A DNA stretch of 64,000 nucleotides from Pantoea rodasii (GTDB lineage: Bacteria > Pseudomonadota > Gammaproteobacteria > Enterobacterales > Enterobacteriaceae), in NCBI RefSeq assembly GCF_002095465.1, contig NZ_MLFP01000086.1, positions 186,001 through 250,000 of the forward strand. The letters are read 5' to 3'. Under the pieces are notes generated by a model. The model was not told the DNA's origin, did no database searches, and worked only from the letters and a program-made list of their open reading frames with translations. Position 1 is the first letter of the stretch. Each line of letters opens with the position of its first letter. Shown piece after piece: positions 51,043-59,753 of the stretch. A program made the translations under genes and the position numbers.

Positions 51043-51988
51043 TCTGTGCATCCTTGTGCGTTCCCGGATGGGCATTAACGTTGACCGGTTTGCGCCAGAA
51101 GCGCGTGAACCATTCGCCATAACCGGCGACCCGAAATCCCTGGTTACGCTGATAATAGCCCTCGCGCCAGCTCAGATAGACTTTGCGTAAGCCGTACCAC
51201 GGCAAACCAGGCAGATCGTGATGTACAGAATGATAGTTGAGATTCAGGAACAGCAAACGCCACGGCCAAGCGGCTTCATTGTTGACCGAGCGTGCCAGCG
51301 GCTCCTCTTCTGCGCGATGTTCATAGAATGATCGCACCTTGGTAAGCGCCAACGCCGGATAACTCACCGCCGCAACAAACCACAGCGGGGATAACCCTTG
51401 CTGGTGCATCCAATAAAATAGCCCGGCCAGCAGCGTCAGATGAATTAACCACATCGCGATTGAGGCGCGATCCCGTGCCTGCACCATCAGCTTTAACGTG
51501 GCCAGAATATCCAGCAGCGGCCCCAGCAGTAAGCGGCCGGGAAAGGTGTTGCGCAGATGAATCAGCTGTTGCTGCCACGGCTTGAGTTGCGCCCAGCGCG
51601 CTGGCGACAGGTAATAGGTTTCCGGGTCTTCATCAGGATCGGTCAAAGTATGATTGCGATGATGCGCCAGATGCGAATCGCGATACAAACCATAGGGATA
51701 CCACACCGCTAACGGCAGGGTGCCGAACAGTTGGTTCAGGCGCGGAAAACGCGTCGGGTGGCCGTGGATCAGCTCATGCTGTAACGACATATACCAGGTG
51801 GTGAACACGATCAGCAGCAGCGTGGTAGCTAACAATCCCAGCGTTTGCCAGTAGATCACGCAGGCAAACCAGCCGCTGTACACGGCCACCATTAATATCC
51901 AGGTCGGCAGCTCACTGCGCCACAGCCAGCTTCGGGCGAGCTGCTGGAGCACTGCGCGCTGCTGCGCATCGATGTAGCCATTTGCCAT
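50939..51988 (-). CDS. Fatty-acid desaturase-like membrane di-iron enzyme
   Basis: 349 residues from the ATG at 51988. Three histidine boxes: HELIHGH, HLAHHRNH and HSVHHDLPG; four membrane helices around residues 25-70 and 175-215. Integral-membrane desaturase/hydroxylase family. The last 35 residues (from HKDAQNADPF) overlap the PhnD-like gene and look low in complexity, so the true end could be earlier. Divergent from the luciferase-like gene at 52207. Substrate unknown; lipid or a small hydrophobic compound. Confidence 0.85.
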   Translation of the reverse strand: MANGYIDAQQRAVLQQLARSWLWRSELPTWILMVAVYSGWFACVIYWQTLGLLATTLLLIVFTTWYMSLQHELIHGHPTRFPRLNQLFGTLPLAVWYPYGLYRDSHLAHHRNHTLTDPDEDPETYYLSPARWAQLKPWQQQLIHLRNTFPGRLLLGPLLDILATLKLMVQARDRASIAMWLIHLTLLAGLFYWMHQQGLSPLWFVAAVSYPALALTKVRSFYEHRAEEEPLARSVNNEAAWPWRLLFLNLNYHSVHHDLPGLPWYGLRKVYLSWREGYYQRNQGFRVAGYGEWFTRFWRKPVNVNAHPGTHKDAQNADPFITDVRHPSPHDAGLDRSANDAAGATRRAG

Positions 51989-52206
51989 GGTGACGTGAAT
52001 ACCCTGCGAATCGGGAGGAATGCTCCGCAAGATGAGGGATCGCCGTGCTAAACACAAAGACCGTGTTTTTATGACTTATACAAAAATGTTGATGAAGCGC
52101 GCGAAAACTATTGGCTATCAGTCACCTCTCTCCTGGCGTAACCTTTCTCTATCGAAACTTACATCATCACGTGCGGGCCAGTGCGGTCCACGAGGAGAAT
52201 TTCACC

Positions 52207-53229
52207 ATGAAAAAGATTGGCTTTTTATCTTTCGGTCACTGGACCCCGTCATCACAGTCAGCCACCCGTTCCGCGCAGGATGTGTTATTGCAATCCATCG
52301 ACTTAGCGGTCGCGGCTGAAGAACTGGGTGCTGATGGTGCTTACTTCCGCGTGCATCACTTTGCCCGTCAGCTCAGCTCGCCGTTCCCGCTGCTGGCGGC
52401 GGTCGGGGCGAAAACTAACCGCATCGAAATCGGTACCGGCGTGATCGACATGCGCTATGAGAACCCGCTGTACATGGCGGAGGATGCCGGTGCAGCCGAT
52501 CTGATTTCCAATGGACGCTTGCAGCTTGGTTTGAGCCGGGGTTCCCCGGAGCAGGTAATTGAAGGCTATCGCTACTTTGGTTTTAACCCGAAAGAGGGCG
52601 AAACCGATGCCGATATGGGCCGCCGTCATACCGAAGAACTGCTGGAAGTCTTGCGGGGTGAAGGTTTTGCGAAACCGAATCCGCAGCCGATGTTCCCCAA
52701 TCCGCCAGGCCTGCTGCGTCTGGAGCCGTTTTCGGAAGGTCTGCGTGAGCGCATCTGGTGGGGTTCCGGTTCCAACGCAACGTCAGTGTGGGCGGCACAG
52801 CAGGGCATGAATCTGCAGAGTTCAACCCTGAAAGATGATGAAACCGGCGAGCCGTTCCACGTTCAGCAGGCGAAGCAGATTCGTGCCTATCGTCAGGCAT
52901 GGGAAGCAGCGGGTCATCAGCGCACACCGCGCGTGTCAGTCAGCCGCAGTATCTTCGCGCTGACCAACGATATTGACCGCGCTTACTTTGGCCGCAGCGG
53001 ACAGGATCAGGACTCCGTGGGCTTCCTCGATGAGAAAACCCGCGCCATCTTTGGCCGCAGCTATGCCGCAGAGCCAGAGCAGCTGATCAAACAGTTGGCG
53101 CAGGATGAGGGCATTGCCGAAGCCGATACGCTGCTGCTCACCATCCCGAACCAGCTGGGCGTGGATTACTGTGCGCACGTGATGGAAAGCATCCTGACTC
53201 ACGTGGCACCGGAATTGGGCTGGCGTTAA
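52207..53229 (+). CDS. Luciferase-like FMN-dependent monooxygenase (second subfamily)
   Basis: 340 residues from the ATG at 52207 (GAGGAGAA 7 nt upstream); a longer frame from 52111 is not needed. Bacterial-luciferase fold: GFLSFGHWTPSSQS, GADGAYFRVHHFARQLSSPF, GRLQLGLSRGSPEQVIEGY, IWWGSGSNATSVWAAQQG. A different subfamily from the 48796 enzyme; from memory it matches the KPN_01858 family that accompanies KPN_01854-type binding proteins, which supports one functional locus from 41371 to here. Confidence 0.88.
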   Translation: MKKIGFLSFGHWTPSSQSATRSAQDVLLQSIDLAVAAEELGADGAYFRVHHFARQLSSPFPLLAAVGAKTNRIEIGTGVIDMRYENPLYMAEDAGAADLISNGRLQLGLSRGSPEQVIEGYRYFGFNPKEGETDADMGRRHTEELLEVLRGEGFAKPNPQPMFPNPPGLLRLEPFSEGLRERIWWGSGSNATSVWAAQQGMNLQSSTLKDDETGEPFHVQQAKQIRAYRQAWEAAGHQRTPRVSVSRSIFALTNDIDRAYFGRSGQDQDSVGFLDEKTRAIFGRSYAAEPEQLIKQLAQDEGIAEADTLLLTIPNQLGVDYCAHVMESILTHVAPELGWR

Positions 53230-53248
53230 TGTACTAACGGCATTTAAC

Positions 53249-53318
53249 CGTAGCGGCACGATTTATTGCGTTGTTCTCAGCTCGGGCTGACCAAAAAGCA
53301 ATGAATTGTGCTGCTACC
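53249..53318. repeat. REP-like inverted repeat
   Basis: CGTAGCGGCACGATTTATTGCG at the left and CAATGAATTGTGCTGCTAC at the right form a long imperfect hairpin between convergent genes. Same family as 37811 and 41159. Confidence 0.7.
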
Positions 53319-53326
53319 ACTCCTTT

Positions 53327-53926
53327 CTATTGCATCGGATAATCAATAAATTCAGGTAGCGCCTCCATCCGCTGCGTATGTGCCTGCAGATGTGGGTAGT
53401 CATTAGCTTGCACCACGTGCGGCACCATCAACTGAATAAAACTCCACACCACGGCGCTGGTTATCGCCACTTGATCCCGCTTCGCCTCTCTTCCCTCAAG
53501 CGCCGCATTCCAGCAGTCGCAATCTGCTAACAATTGCTGCGTAACGCGATCAACCCATGGCTGGTGCCATTTTTCTTCCGGGCGCAAATGATGTTCATAG
53601 ACGTGTTGAACGGCTTTCTCGCTGGCAGCGAGTACCAGACCCAGCAAACGGGTGTCTAACGCCAGCGCCGCTGCATCTGAAGGGAGGAGCTTATTGCCAC
53701 TCTGAACATTGGCTTCCAGATAGTGCAAAATCAGGCTGGAATCCATCAACACCGTGCCGTCATCCAGCACCAGTGTGGGAGCTTTAACCGCCGGATTGAT
53801 ATCGGCGAAGCGTGCGTAATCACCAAATACAGAAAGCGGTTGATGTTCAAATGTTTTGCCGTACATGGCCAGCGAGATGGCCACGCGTCTGACATAGGGC
53901 GAATCCAGCATACCGATCAGTTTCAT
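53327..53926 (-). CDS. Glutathione S-transferase family protein
   Basis: 199 residues from the ATG at 53926 (AAGGAG 5 nt upstream; a GTG one codon earlier is too close). N-terminal thioredoxin-like domain KLIGMLDSPYVRRVAISL with the SPYVRR active-site motif, then PTLVLDDGTVLMDSSLILHYLE binding glutathione; C-terminal helical domain from about residue 85. YibF/GstB-like. Between the monooxygenase locus and a divergent LysR gene that may control it. Confidence 0.9.
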   Translation of the reverse strand: MKLIGMLDSPYVRRVAISLAMYGKTFEHQPLSVFGDYARFADINPAVKAPTLVLDDGTVLMDSSLILHYLEANVQSGNKLLPSDAAALALDTRLLGLVLAASEKAVQHVYEHHLRPEEKWHQPWVDRVTQQLLADCDCWNAALEGREAKRDQVAITSAVVWSFIQLMVPHVVQANDYPHLQAHTQRMEALPEFIDYPMQ

Positions 53927-54077
53927 CACAACTCCTTGTTCATTTCACTCTCTGAGCGAATGACATTAACCCGTTGTAAACCAGCGAACCAGCAACGGCT
54001 TGTAAGCTATTTTGTTAGTAAAACTTATACCTGTTATGGCAGGCTGAGGCTTCTTGCCTGTGAACTGGAAACTTATC

Positions 54078-54992
54078 ATGTCAGATTATCCACCGGTTGC
54101 GATGCTGCGCGCCTTTGAATCCGTGGCGAGGTTAGGCAGTCTGACACTGGCAGCCACTGAACTGCATGTTACCCACTCGGCGATCAGCCAGCAGATAAAG
54201 GCGTTAGAAGAACTATTGGGTGTGCGTCTCTTTACCCGCCAGGTGCGTGGCGTACAAATCAACGAAGAAGGGCGGCTCTATGCGCTACAAATCCGCGAAG
54301 CCTTGTTCTGTATTGCAGATGCCACCCGACAGGTTCAGGTCAGGCCAAGGCGAACTGAGCTATCGCTTTCTATGGTGCCCTCATTTGCCAGCCACTGGTT
54401 GATGCCGCGGCTGGCCCGTTTTCGCGCCCATTACCCTCATATCTATATACGCATTCAAGCCAGTCTCAGCGTCAACGATTTACAACAGGAAGGCGCTGAC
54501 ATCGCTATTCGTATGGGCAAAGGTGAATGGACGGGTCTGCACAGCGAGCATCTGTTTACAGATCGCTTGCTGGTCGTGGCGGCTCCGCACTTCAATGGTG
54601 GCGACTTGCCTCGTACCCCACAGCAAATTGCCGCCAGCGAAATCATGTTTACCCTCGAGTCCTGGAGTGACTGGTGTGAAGCCGCAGGTTTGTCGCAACC
54701 CATCACAGCCAGAGGAATCGTGATTAATGATTCTAACCTGGTTTTGCAGGCAGTCCTGCTCGGCCAGGGCATCGCACTGGAACGTCTTTCATTGGTCCAT
54801 GACGCTATCCAGCGGGGAGATCTGGTGCAACTCACGTCTATCAGCTCTGACTATCCATGGCCTTACTGGTTAGTCACACGTCAGGATCGGCAGGCCGCGC
54901 CAGAAGAAAAGGTGTTCATCAAATGGCTGAGAGAAGAAGTGGCCAAATATCAGTTAGGACTAAATGGGAACCCCAATAACTCCATTTCTTGA
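54078..54992 (+). CDS. LysR-family regulator (GcvA-like)
   Basis: 304 residues from the ATG at 54078; a TTG at 54054 is also open. N-terminal helix-turn-helix LRAFESVARLGSLTLAATEL and HVTHSAISQQIKALEELLG, then a two-lobed effector domain with ELSLSMVPSFASHWLMPRL and EGADIAIRMGKGEW, as in GcvA-type members. Divergent from the GST gene (about 150 bp), which is the most likely target. Confidence 0.9.
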   Translation: MSDYPPVAMLRAFESVARLGSLTLAATELHVTHSAISQQIKALEELLGVRLFTRQVRGVQINEEGRLYALQIREALFCIADATRQVQVRPRRTELSLSMVPSFASHWLMPRLARFRAHYPHIYIRIQASLSVNDLQQEGADIAIRMGKGEWTGLHSEHLFTDRLLVVAAPHFNGGDLPRTPQQIAASEIMFTLESWSDWCEAAGLSQPITARGIVINDSNLVLQAVLLGQGIALERLSLVHDAIQRGDLVQLTSISSDYPWPYWLVTRQDRQAAPEEKVFIKWLREEVAKYQLGLNGNPNNSIS

Positions 54993-55041
54993 TTTTTAGG
55001 GTTGCTGGGGTTATCTTTCTGCTTTCAGGACGAAACAGAGC

Positions 55042-55236
55042 ATGGACATGGATAGCAGGTCATTAATGGCTGAGATCAAGGCCGATGGTTGGGAGCTGAT
55101 ACGGATTAACGGCAGCCATCATCATTTTGTGCATCCCACTAAGAAAGGTTTAGTGACGATTCCGCACCCTAAAAAAGATCTGCCGATAAAAACGGTAAAA
55201 AGCATCCGCAAACAGGCCGGGCTTGCAGTCCATTAA
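55042..55236 (+). CDS. hicA: HicA toxin: mRNA interferase
   Basis: 64 residues; the ATG at 55048 is an alternative start. Double-stranded-RNA-binding-like fold with the catalytic His in GSHHHFVHP and the GLVTIPHPKKDLPIKTVKSI motif. Cleaves mRNA when free. Followed by hicB 19 bp later, the standard toxin-first order. A weak imperfect hairpin (54969-55012) lies just upstream. Confidence 0.95.
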   Translation: MDMDSRSLMAEIKADGWELIRINGSHHHFVHPTKKGLVTIPHPKKDLPIKTVKSIRKQAGLAVH

Positions 55237-55255
55237 ATTGAGAGAGGTATTAACA

Positions 55256-55666
55256 ATGTTCTATCCGATTGCGATTGAAGCGGGTGATGAAAGCACGGCG
55301 TTCGGTGTCACGGTCCCTGATTTACCCGGCTGTTTTTCTGCTGGAGATACGCTGGAAGACGCGGTGAAAAACGCGAAAGAGGCCATCATCGGGCATCTGG
55401 AGTTAATGGTTGAGTTGGAGCAGGATATTCCGGCAGTTTCAGAACTTAAAAGCGTGATGAAAGATCCCGCCTATACAGGTTATGTTTGGGTGCTGGTGGA
55501 AGTGGATGTGACGCGTATTTTAGGTGGTTCAGAGAAGATTAATGTCACTCTACCGAAGCTGTTGATTGACCGTATTGACCGTTGTGTCGCTACCCATCCT
55601 GAATTTAAAACTCGTTCGGGTTTTCTGGCTCAGGTGGCACTGGAGCGTATTGCCAAAACGCGTTGA
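55256..55666 (+). CDS. hicB: HicB antitoxin with RHH domain
   Basis: 136 residues from the ATG at 55256 (GAGAGG upstream). N-terminal HicB fold with FGVTVPDLPGCFSAGDT, which masks the toxin; the C-terminal part INVTLPKLLIDRIDRCV is a ribbon-helix-helix DNA-binding domain for autoregulation. Together with hicA it is a type II system, probably chromosomal. A GC-rich hairpin at 55723-55749 follows. Confidence 0.95.
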   Translation: MFYPIAIEAGDESTAFGVTVPDLPGCFSAGDTLEDAVKNAKEAIIGHLELMVELEQDIPAVSELKSVMKDPAYTGYVWVLVEVDVTRILGGSEKINVTLPKLLIDRIDRCVATHPEFKTRSGFLAQVALERIAKTR

Positions 55667-55761
55667 TAACGTGTTGGCAGATTAATAGCCTCAGCGTTTT
55701 GCAGAGGTTCACGTCAATGAGTAGCTGCCTCAAGCGTTGTGAGGCAGCGACTCAGTTAACG

Positions 55762-56589
55762 TTAATTAACCCCTAACTCCCACCACAGCTTATCCAGCGC
55801 GTAATAGCGGTCTCGCTCATTTTCCGGTTGATTAAGGTCACGCTTCCACGGCTTGGCCAGAATGAAATGCAGATTCTTCACCTCTTCTTCCCGCCACATC
55901 GCACTGTGCTGGAACGGCAGCGTTTTCAGTGCGTTGTAGATGTACGACAGCGGCAGCCAGCGATTCTCAAACACCTCATTCAGCAAGTCTTGTTCAGAGA
56001 AGGGGTAGCGGCGTAAATCCGTGATGGCGGCGACTTTCTGTTGCAGCCAGTTGAATACCTCTTGATCCGGTTCCAGCACCAGAAAACCGCCGTTGAGATA
56101 ACGATCCAGCGTGGTCGGTGCCGCTTCGCCACGATCCTGCCAGGTATAATGGCAGTTCTCCGGCTGCCAGCTGGCAGGATAGCTGGCGATTTTATTGGGG
56201 TTGCAGCGGCAGGCGTGACAGGCGGCCAGCGCGTTATCGCCCAACTCCAGCGTGAACAGCTCGTCCATATTACGCAGCACCAGCATATCGGCATCCAGAA
56301 ACACCACGCGCTGACAGCCTGTGAGTTCCCACGCGCGCAGCTTGCTCCACACCTCACCAAACTGCGCTGAAGCATAATGCTGCTCCAGCTCCGCATTTGG
56401 CTTCAGCGGCTCAACCGGATGAATAACACAGCCCAGCGCCTGCAGCGCTTCGCGGGTTTCAATATCGATAGCATCGGTGACCATGACGATCAGCGGCCAC
56501 TTGGTTTCGCTGCGTTTCAGCGAGCGATGTAGCGTTTTGACGCCAATAAAATAGTCAGGCTGCGTGAGCAGCGTTACCCAGGCAAACAT
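55762..56589 (-). CDS. Glycosyltransferase family 8 (glycogenin/galactinol-synthase-like)
   Basis: 275 residues. AWVTLLTQPDYFIGVKTLH at the start, the metal-binding DxD in VVFLDADMLVL, NGGFLVLEPD, and FSEQDLLNEVF near the end. GT8 retaining transferase, cytoplasmic, using UDP-sugar. It follows the sugar-lactone oxidase gene by about 20 bp on the same strand, so these two are probably co-transcribed. Donor and acceptor unknown. Confidence 0.88.
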   Translation of the reverse strand: MFAWVTLLTQPDYFIGVKTLHRSLKRSETKWPLIVMVTDAIDIETREALQALGCVIHPVEPLKPNAELEQHYASAQFGEVWSKLRAWELTGCQRVVFLDADMLVLRNMDELFTLELGDNALAACHACRCNPNKIASYPASWQPENCHYTWQDRGEAAPTTLDRYLNGGFLVLEPDQEVFNWLQQKVAAITDLRRYPFSEQDLLNEVFENRWLPLSYIYNALKTLPFQHSAMWREEEVKNLHFILAKPWKRDLNQPENERDRYYALDKLWWELGVN

Positions 56590-56606
56590 GGCTTCTCCCC
56601 GTAAAA

Positions 56607-57988
56607 TTAATCAAACAAAGCGGTGACATAGTCATTGCTAAAACGGCGCTGCGGATCGAGCTGTTGCCGAACCGCGCGGAACGCATCCCACTGCGGATAA
56701 ATCTCGCGCCAGCTATAACGCTGAGGGTCGTAATATTTGCCCCAGTGCGGCCGTCCGCCTTCCGCCGCCAACAGTTTTTCCACTTCGGTAAGGAAGTGCA
56801 GACCATCCTGTGACAGCGAACCGTCATCCGCGTAATACACCACAAAACCAAAAAGCAGGTCGGCTGTTGATGCGCTGGGCTGAGCCAGGCGTCTGACGCG
56901 CCGGTGCAACGCAGGATGATCGGATAATGCATATGCGGATGATTTTCCGCGTACCAGGCTTTTATTTTGCTGATGATGTGCGGCGTTTTATCTAACGGGA
57001 CACCAATCTCGACGTTGATCTGCGGGACCGCGATACCACGGCAAAACAGCTGATAGATGTCGCCGCTGATATCGGTGAAGTCGCGGAAACGCGAGACGGT
57101 GCGGAATTGTTTGCCGCCTTTGCCGTGGATTTGGGTATCGCGATGCATCTGCGCCAGCGTTTGATCGATGGTGTCGTTCAGGCTGCTGTCGGTGTCGTCG
57201 CCATGCTCAATCACGTCGCGCTGATTCGCGTACCACGCCTGCACATCGCTCTCATCAGCTGGATTGGCATTCCATACGTGCATCAGATTGTCATCGACAA
57301 ACCACCAGGCTTTACTCAATTCAAATTGCTGGTTCCACGCTGGCAAATCCTGCTCCAGCGAATCCGCCGAGACGGCAAATTTGTGGCAGGTAAAGAGCCG
57401 GAAGGGCTGCGTGCGCAGCGTGATGGCGGTGACAATGCCCAGCGCACCTAACGATGTCTGTGCCGCCGGAAAATCCGCTTCGCCGCGAAGAAATTCTCGC
57501 ACGCTGCCGTCGGCCAGCACCATGCGGATACGTAATGCCTCATCGGCCAGCGAGCTTTGTGCCAACCCCTGGCCGTGCGTGCCGGTGGCCATGGCGCCCG
57601 CCAGCGTCTGCACGGCGATCACCCCTGGCGAACAGGCCAGCATTCGATCCTGCTCAGTGAGCGTGTCAAACACCTGTTGCAGGGGGGTTCCCGCTGCAAA
57701 CGTGATGCTCTCGGCATCCTGCGCCACTATGCCGTTGAAGGCACTGAGGTCAAGCAGCAGGTCTTCGGCATTCACGCACAGCATACGCCCGGGTGATAAA
57801 CGGCTACCGATAACGCGCACTTTGCCCTGAGAATCGCGCAATAGTTGCTGTAGCTCGGCTTCGTTCTGCGGTTGCTTAAGTTGATTGCGCTCTCCGACCA
57901 CGCTGTTCTGCGCCCAGTTCCACACGGCGCTATCGCGCTCGGTGTTGTGCGTGTTGCGTAACGGATAGAGAAGGGAGTCTTTGTTCAC
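56607..57988 (-). pseudogene. D-arabinono-1,4-lactone oxidase-like FAD enzyme, single-base frameshift
   Basis: Starts at a GTG at 57988 with AAGGAA 7 nt upstream; the longer upstream frame has no such site. The VAO-type FAD domain has VIGSRLSPGRM and GVIAVQTLAGAMATGTHGQG. The frame breaks at a three-base G-run on the plus strand (56877-56879); one added base gives WLSPSASTADLLFGFVVYY and joins the C-terminal part ending HWGKYYDPQRYSW and QQLDPQRRFSNDY, the ALO-domain signature. Restored length 460 residues, normal for the family. Oxidises a sugar-1,4-lactone or an alditol with O2. Confidence 0.88.
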
Positions 57989-58061
57989 TACGGCGTTCCT
58001 TAATCTGAGGTCTGTGACGGTCCCGTTTGGTAAGCGTAGACCATCACAACGCCGCCGCAGA

Positions 58062-58703
58062 TTAAGGCGCTTTGCGGATATAGCGAAGCGTAGCGGTAAC
58101 CGCCAGCTGACGGTTACGGCGAATGCTGTCTTCTTCACTGTCTTCCGGCGTAAACAGGAAATGGAAGGTGTAGCGATTGGCGACGTGATGCACGCAGATG
58201 CTGCTCAGCAAACGGTGCACATCAACGGTGTTCAGGCCATCGATAAAGATGCCCTGTTGTTGGCCACGCGTCAGGATGTCATCCAGCAGATCGAGTGTAC
58301 TTTTGTTCAACGCCTTGATGCGTTCTGACTGCACAATGTAGCGGCCGCGCAACAGGTTTTCGGTACACACCAGGCGCATAAAATCCTGATGCGTCGCGTG
58401 ATAATCGAAGCTGGCTTCGACCAGTTTAATCATCGCCTGCTCGGGTTCCATCTCAGCCAGATTCAGTCCGGTTTCGTGTTCACGAATGGCCTGATACACC
58501 TGCTCTAACACCTCGATATACAGTTTCTCTTTATTAATGAAGTGATAGACCACCATGCGTTTGGTGGTTTGCGCGTGCTCGGCGATCTGTTCCAGGCGCG
58601 CACCCTGCATACCGAATTCGGCGAAGGTTTTCAGGGCACCGGCAAGGATGCGTTTTTTTAGCCCTTCCGGGTCATTTTTACGTTTCGTTGTAGTGTCCGA
58701 CAT
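58062..58703 (-). CDS. TetR-family regulator
   Basis: 213 residues from the ATG at 58703 (an ATG at 58727 is also open). N-terminal helix-turn-helix within ILAGALKTFAEFGMQGARLE and QIAEHAQTTKRMVVYHFINK; C-terminal ligand domain with about six helices. Upstream of the lactone oxidase and GT8 genes on the same strand (74 bp gap), so probably controls them. Divergent from the MetQ-like gene as well. Confidence 0.88.
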   Translation of the reverse strand: MSDTTTKRKNDPEGLKKRILAGALKTFAEFGMQGARLEQIAEHAQTTKRMVVYHFINKEKLYIEVLEQVYQAIREHETGLNLAEMEPEQAMIKLVEASFDYHATHQDFMRLVCTENLLRGRYIVQSERIKALNKSTLDLLDDILTRGQQQGIFIDGLNTVDVHRLLSSICVHHVANRYTFHFLFTPEDSEEDSIRRNRQLAVTATLRYIRKAP

Positions 58704-58916
58704 AGCGCTCAATAACAGGTCATTCAAAACGGCATGGTATCACAGCCGCCTTCTCACTTGTGGCGATGCGAGCGGCTGTGCGTCTTTATTCTTTTCAGGA
58801 ATAGCATTCCCGGATAAATCATAATGCAGGAATAAGCATCTGCGTATACTGCGGCTAACAGTTCATCACGACTGTGGATTTTCACCACCACAATGATAAC
58901 GATTAGGAAATAATTT

Positions 58917-59744
58917 ATGCACACACGCCTGGCATCTGCCAAAAATAAATTCTTGTTAACCGCTGGCGCTTTGCTGCTGGCCAGCACCACTCTGGCGCCG
59001 CTTTCACTGGCACACGCCGCGGATAAAACCTCGGTTAAAGTTGGCATCATCAGTGGGGAAGATGAAGACGTTTGGCGCGAAGTGATTAAGCAGGCCGCCG
59101 CCAAAGGATTAACGGTGAAGACCGTGATTTTCAACGACTACAACCAGCCGAATGAAGCGCTGCAAAATGGTGAAGTCGATGCCAATGCCTTCCAGCATCA
59201 GCCGTTCCTTAATAACCAAATCAAGGTCAACCATTACGATATCGTGCGCGTTGGTGACACGGCGGTATGGCCGATTGGTCTTTACTCGAAGAAAGTGAAG
59301 AAGGCGGCTGAGCTGAAAGACGGAGCGGTGATCGGCGTGCCGAACGATCCTTCCAACGAAGCGCGTGGACTGGTTCTGCTGGAACAGCAGGGCCTGATCA
59401 AATTGAAACCGGGTGTGGGCATTGCCGCAACCACTGCTGATATCACTGCTAACCCGCATCACCTGCAAATCAAAGAGCTGGATTCCGGCATCATCGGCCG
59501 TTCAGTCCCCGACCTGGACGCGGCGGTGGTGAATACCGATTGGGCACTGAAAAGTGGCCTGACGGCGTCTGATCGCATTGCGCAGGAGCCGGTCAAAGGC
59601 AACCCGTACAACAACTTCATCGCCGTGAAGAAAGAGAACGTGGATGCACCTTGGGTCAAAACGTTGGTGGCCTCCTACCAGAACGATGCCGTGAAAACCG
59701 TGTTTGATAAGGTCTACAAGGGCACCGGCGAAACTGCCTGGTAA
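58917..59744 (+). CDS. MetQ/NlpA-family substrate-binding protein
   Basis: 275 residues. Signal peptide about 1-34 with an AHA-AD cleavage site and no lipobox Cys, unlike E. coli MetQ, which is a lipoprotein. Family motifs: VNANAFQHQPFL-type VDANAFQHQPFLNNQIK, GVPNDPSNEARGLVLLEQQGL, DAAVVNTDWAL, NPYNNFIAVKKEN. Binds methionine or a related sulfur compound. AATGATAACGATTAGG just upstream resembles a Fur-box half. First gene of a metQNI-type operon. Confidence 0.9.
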   Translation: MHTRLASAKNKFLLTAGALLLASTTLAPLSLAHAADKTSVKVGIISGEDEDVWREVIKQAAAKGLTVKTVIFNDYNQPNEALQNGEVDANAFQHQPFLNNQIKVNHYDIVRVGDTAVWPIGLYSKKVKKAAELKDGAVIGVPNDPSNEARGLVLLEQQGLIKLKPGVGIAATTADITANPHHLQIKELDSGIIGRSVPDLDAAVVNTDWALKSGLTASDRIAQEPVKGNPYNNFIAVKKENVDAPWVKTLVASYQNDAVKTVFDKVYKGTGETAW

Positions 59745-59753
59745 GGAATCAAC

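Noticed and set aside
56555-56876. C-terminal 100 residues of the 527-residue frame through the lactone oxidase
   Set aside because: Out-of-frame translation after the G3 deletion; the correct C-terminus is in the neighbouring frame ending at 56607.
58728-58916. Methionine or SAM riboswitch before the MetQNI-type operon
   Set aside because: The leader is short and I see no SAM-I/SAM-II type stem pattern and no MetJ AGACGTCT boxes.
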